Origin: Ascoidea asiatica
Lineage: Eukaryota > Ascomycota > Saccharomycetes > Ascoideales > Ascoideaceae
Reading direction: 5' to 3'
Assembly: GCA_001600695.1 (NCBI GenBank)
Contig: BCKQ01000003.1
Span: 372,001-436,000 of the forward strand
DNA: 64,000 nucleotides
The position numbers and the translations under genes are program-made. The notes beneath the pieces are model-generated. The model was not told the origin of the DNA. It worked only from the letters and a program-made list of their open reading frames with translations, and searched no databases. Below, in pieces: positions 63,665 to 64,000 of the stretch. Position 1 is the stretch's first letter, and each line of letters opens with the position of its first letter.

Positions 63665-64000
63665 ATGAGATCCTTGAAGAGAGGAAGTCCTGATGGTTTC
63701 GCGTTTATGGAGACTAGAGAGCTTCATCATTCAAAAACCAGATATCAGACCCAAAATATTAAAATGATTTCGAATGGCAAATTATTCAAAGCGTCAGCAA
63801 AAGAATTAATTAAATTTATTAATAATGCTAAAAAAAGAAGGTTGATGATTAATTTGGAGCCTATTGATGAAGATATCTTATTGGAAGATAATTTATGGCA
63901 AAATTCAGATGATGAAGAAGAAATTTATTTGAGGTTGAAACATATTTTGACTCCAAGAAGAAATCAGAAGGATGTTGTTTATGATCAAAAGAAATTATTT
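63665..64000 (+). CDS. Unidentified protein, 3' end outside the window
   Basis: An ATG at 63665 opens a frame of 112 codons that is still open at the window edge. The protein is basic at first (MRSLKRGSPDGFAFMETRE), then NIKMISNGKLFKASAKELIKFINNAKKRRLMINL, then acidic (EPIDEDILLEDNLWQNSDDEEE). Codon use includes TTG, GAG and AGG more often than in neighbours. I do not recognise the family. Nuclear or cytoplasmic location is likely from the charge, but this is a guess. Confidence 0.6.
   Translation, partial: MRSLKRGSPDGFAFMETRELHHSKTRYQTQNIKMISNGKLFKASAKELIKFINNAKKRRLMINLEPIDEDILLEDNLWQNSDDEEEIYLRLKHILTPRRNQKDVVYDQKKLF

Noticed and set aside
1-64000. Transposons, rRNA, CRISPR or viral genes.
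   Set aside because: No reverse transcriptase, integrase or transposase motifs, long terminal repeats, rRNA blocks or spaced direct-repeat arrays of CRISPR type were seen.

Overview
The window reads as nuclear DNA of a very AT-rich budding yeast (Saccharomycotina). Almost every gene is one uninterrupted reading frame, and the proteins match yeast families closely: cytochrome c, Cox6, Esa1, Vps21, Ssn3, Caf20, Pga2, Efr3, Mrs6, Alg9, Sec8 and Sec26. Coding sequence is dominated by AT-ending codons (TTA, AGA, AAT) and carries long asparagine runs made of AAT repeats. A probable eIF3m and a RING protein with a block I associate with other ascomycetes argue against Saccharomyces itself. I cannot name the species, and CTG codons are too rare here to tell whether CUG has been reassigned.

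Layout, left to right: a 5'-truncated Sks1/Vhs1-type kinase, a 3.6-kb gene-free stretch and CAF20 (1-6.1 kb); EFR3 and a giant RING-H2 protein diverging from a promoter with a 17-bp repeat array (6.7-15.4 kb); PGA2, CYC1, ESA1, COX6, MRS6 and a DUF4336 gene, all on the minus strand (15.7-26.1 kb); ALG9, VPS21 and an asparagine-rich protein ending in a ubiquitin-like domain (26.8-33.1 kb); a gluconokinase-like gene diverging from SSN3/CDK8, then SUV3, a second DUF4336 gene and a degenerate Ypk1-like kinase (35.3-46.6 kb); a zinc alcohol dehydrogenase, SEC26, MRPL7, eIF3m, SEC8, HID1/ECM30 and the start of an unidentified gene (47-64 kb).

Composition is inverted relative to most AT-rich yeasts. 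The GC-richer patches lie between genes, mostly upstream of starts, while coding regions are extremely AT-rich. These patches carry the most interesting structure. CYC1 and COX6 share two elements in the same order and orientation. SEC26 and SEC8 share a 17-bp element, as do MRS6 and VPS21. The gluconokinase/SSN3 promoter holds nested palindromes in an inverted pair. These look like regulatory links between functionally related genes: respiration, vesicle coats and tethers, and the Rab cycle.

Many genes serve membrane traffic (SEC26, SEC8, MRS6, VPS21, HID1, EFR3, PGA2) or mitochondria (CYC1, COX6, SUV3, MRPL7). I see no transposon genes, rRNA, CRISPR or convincing tRNA genes.
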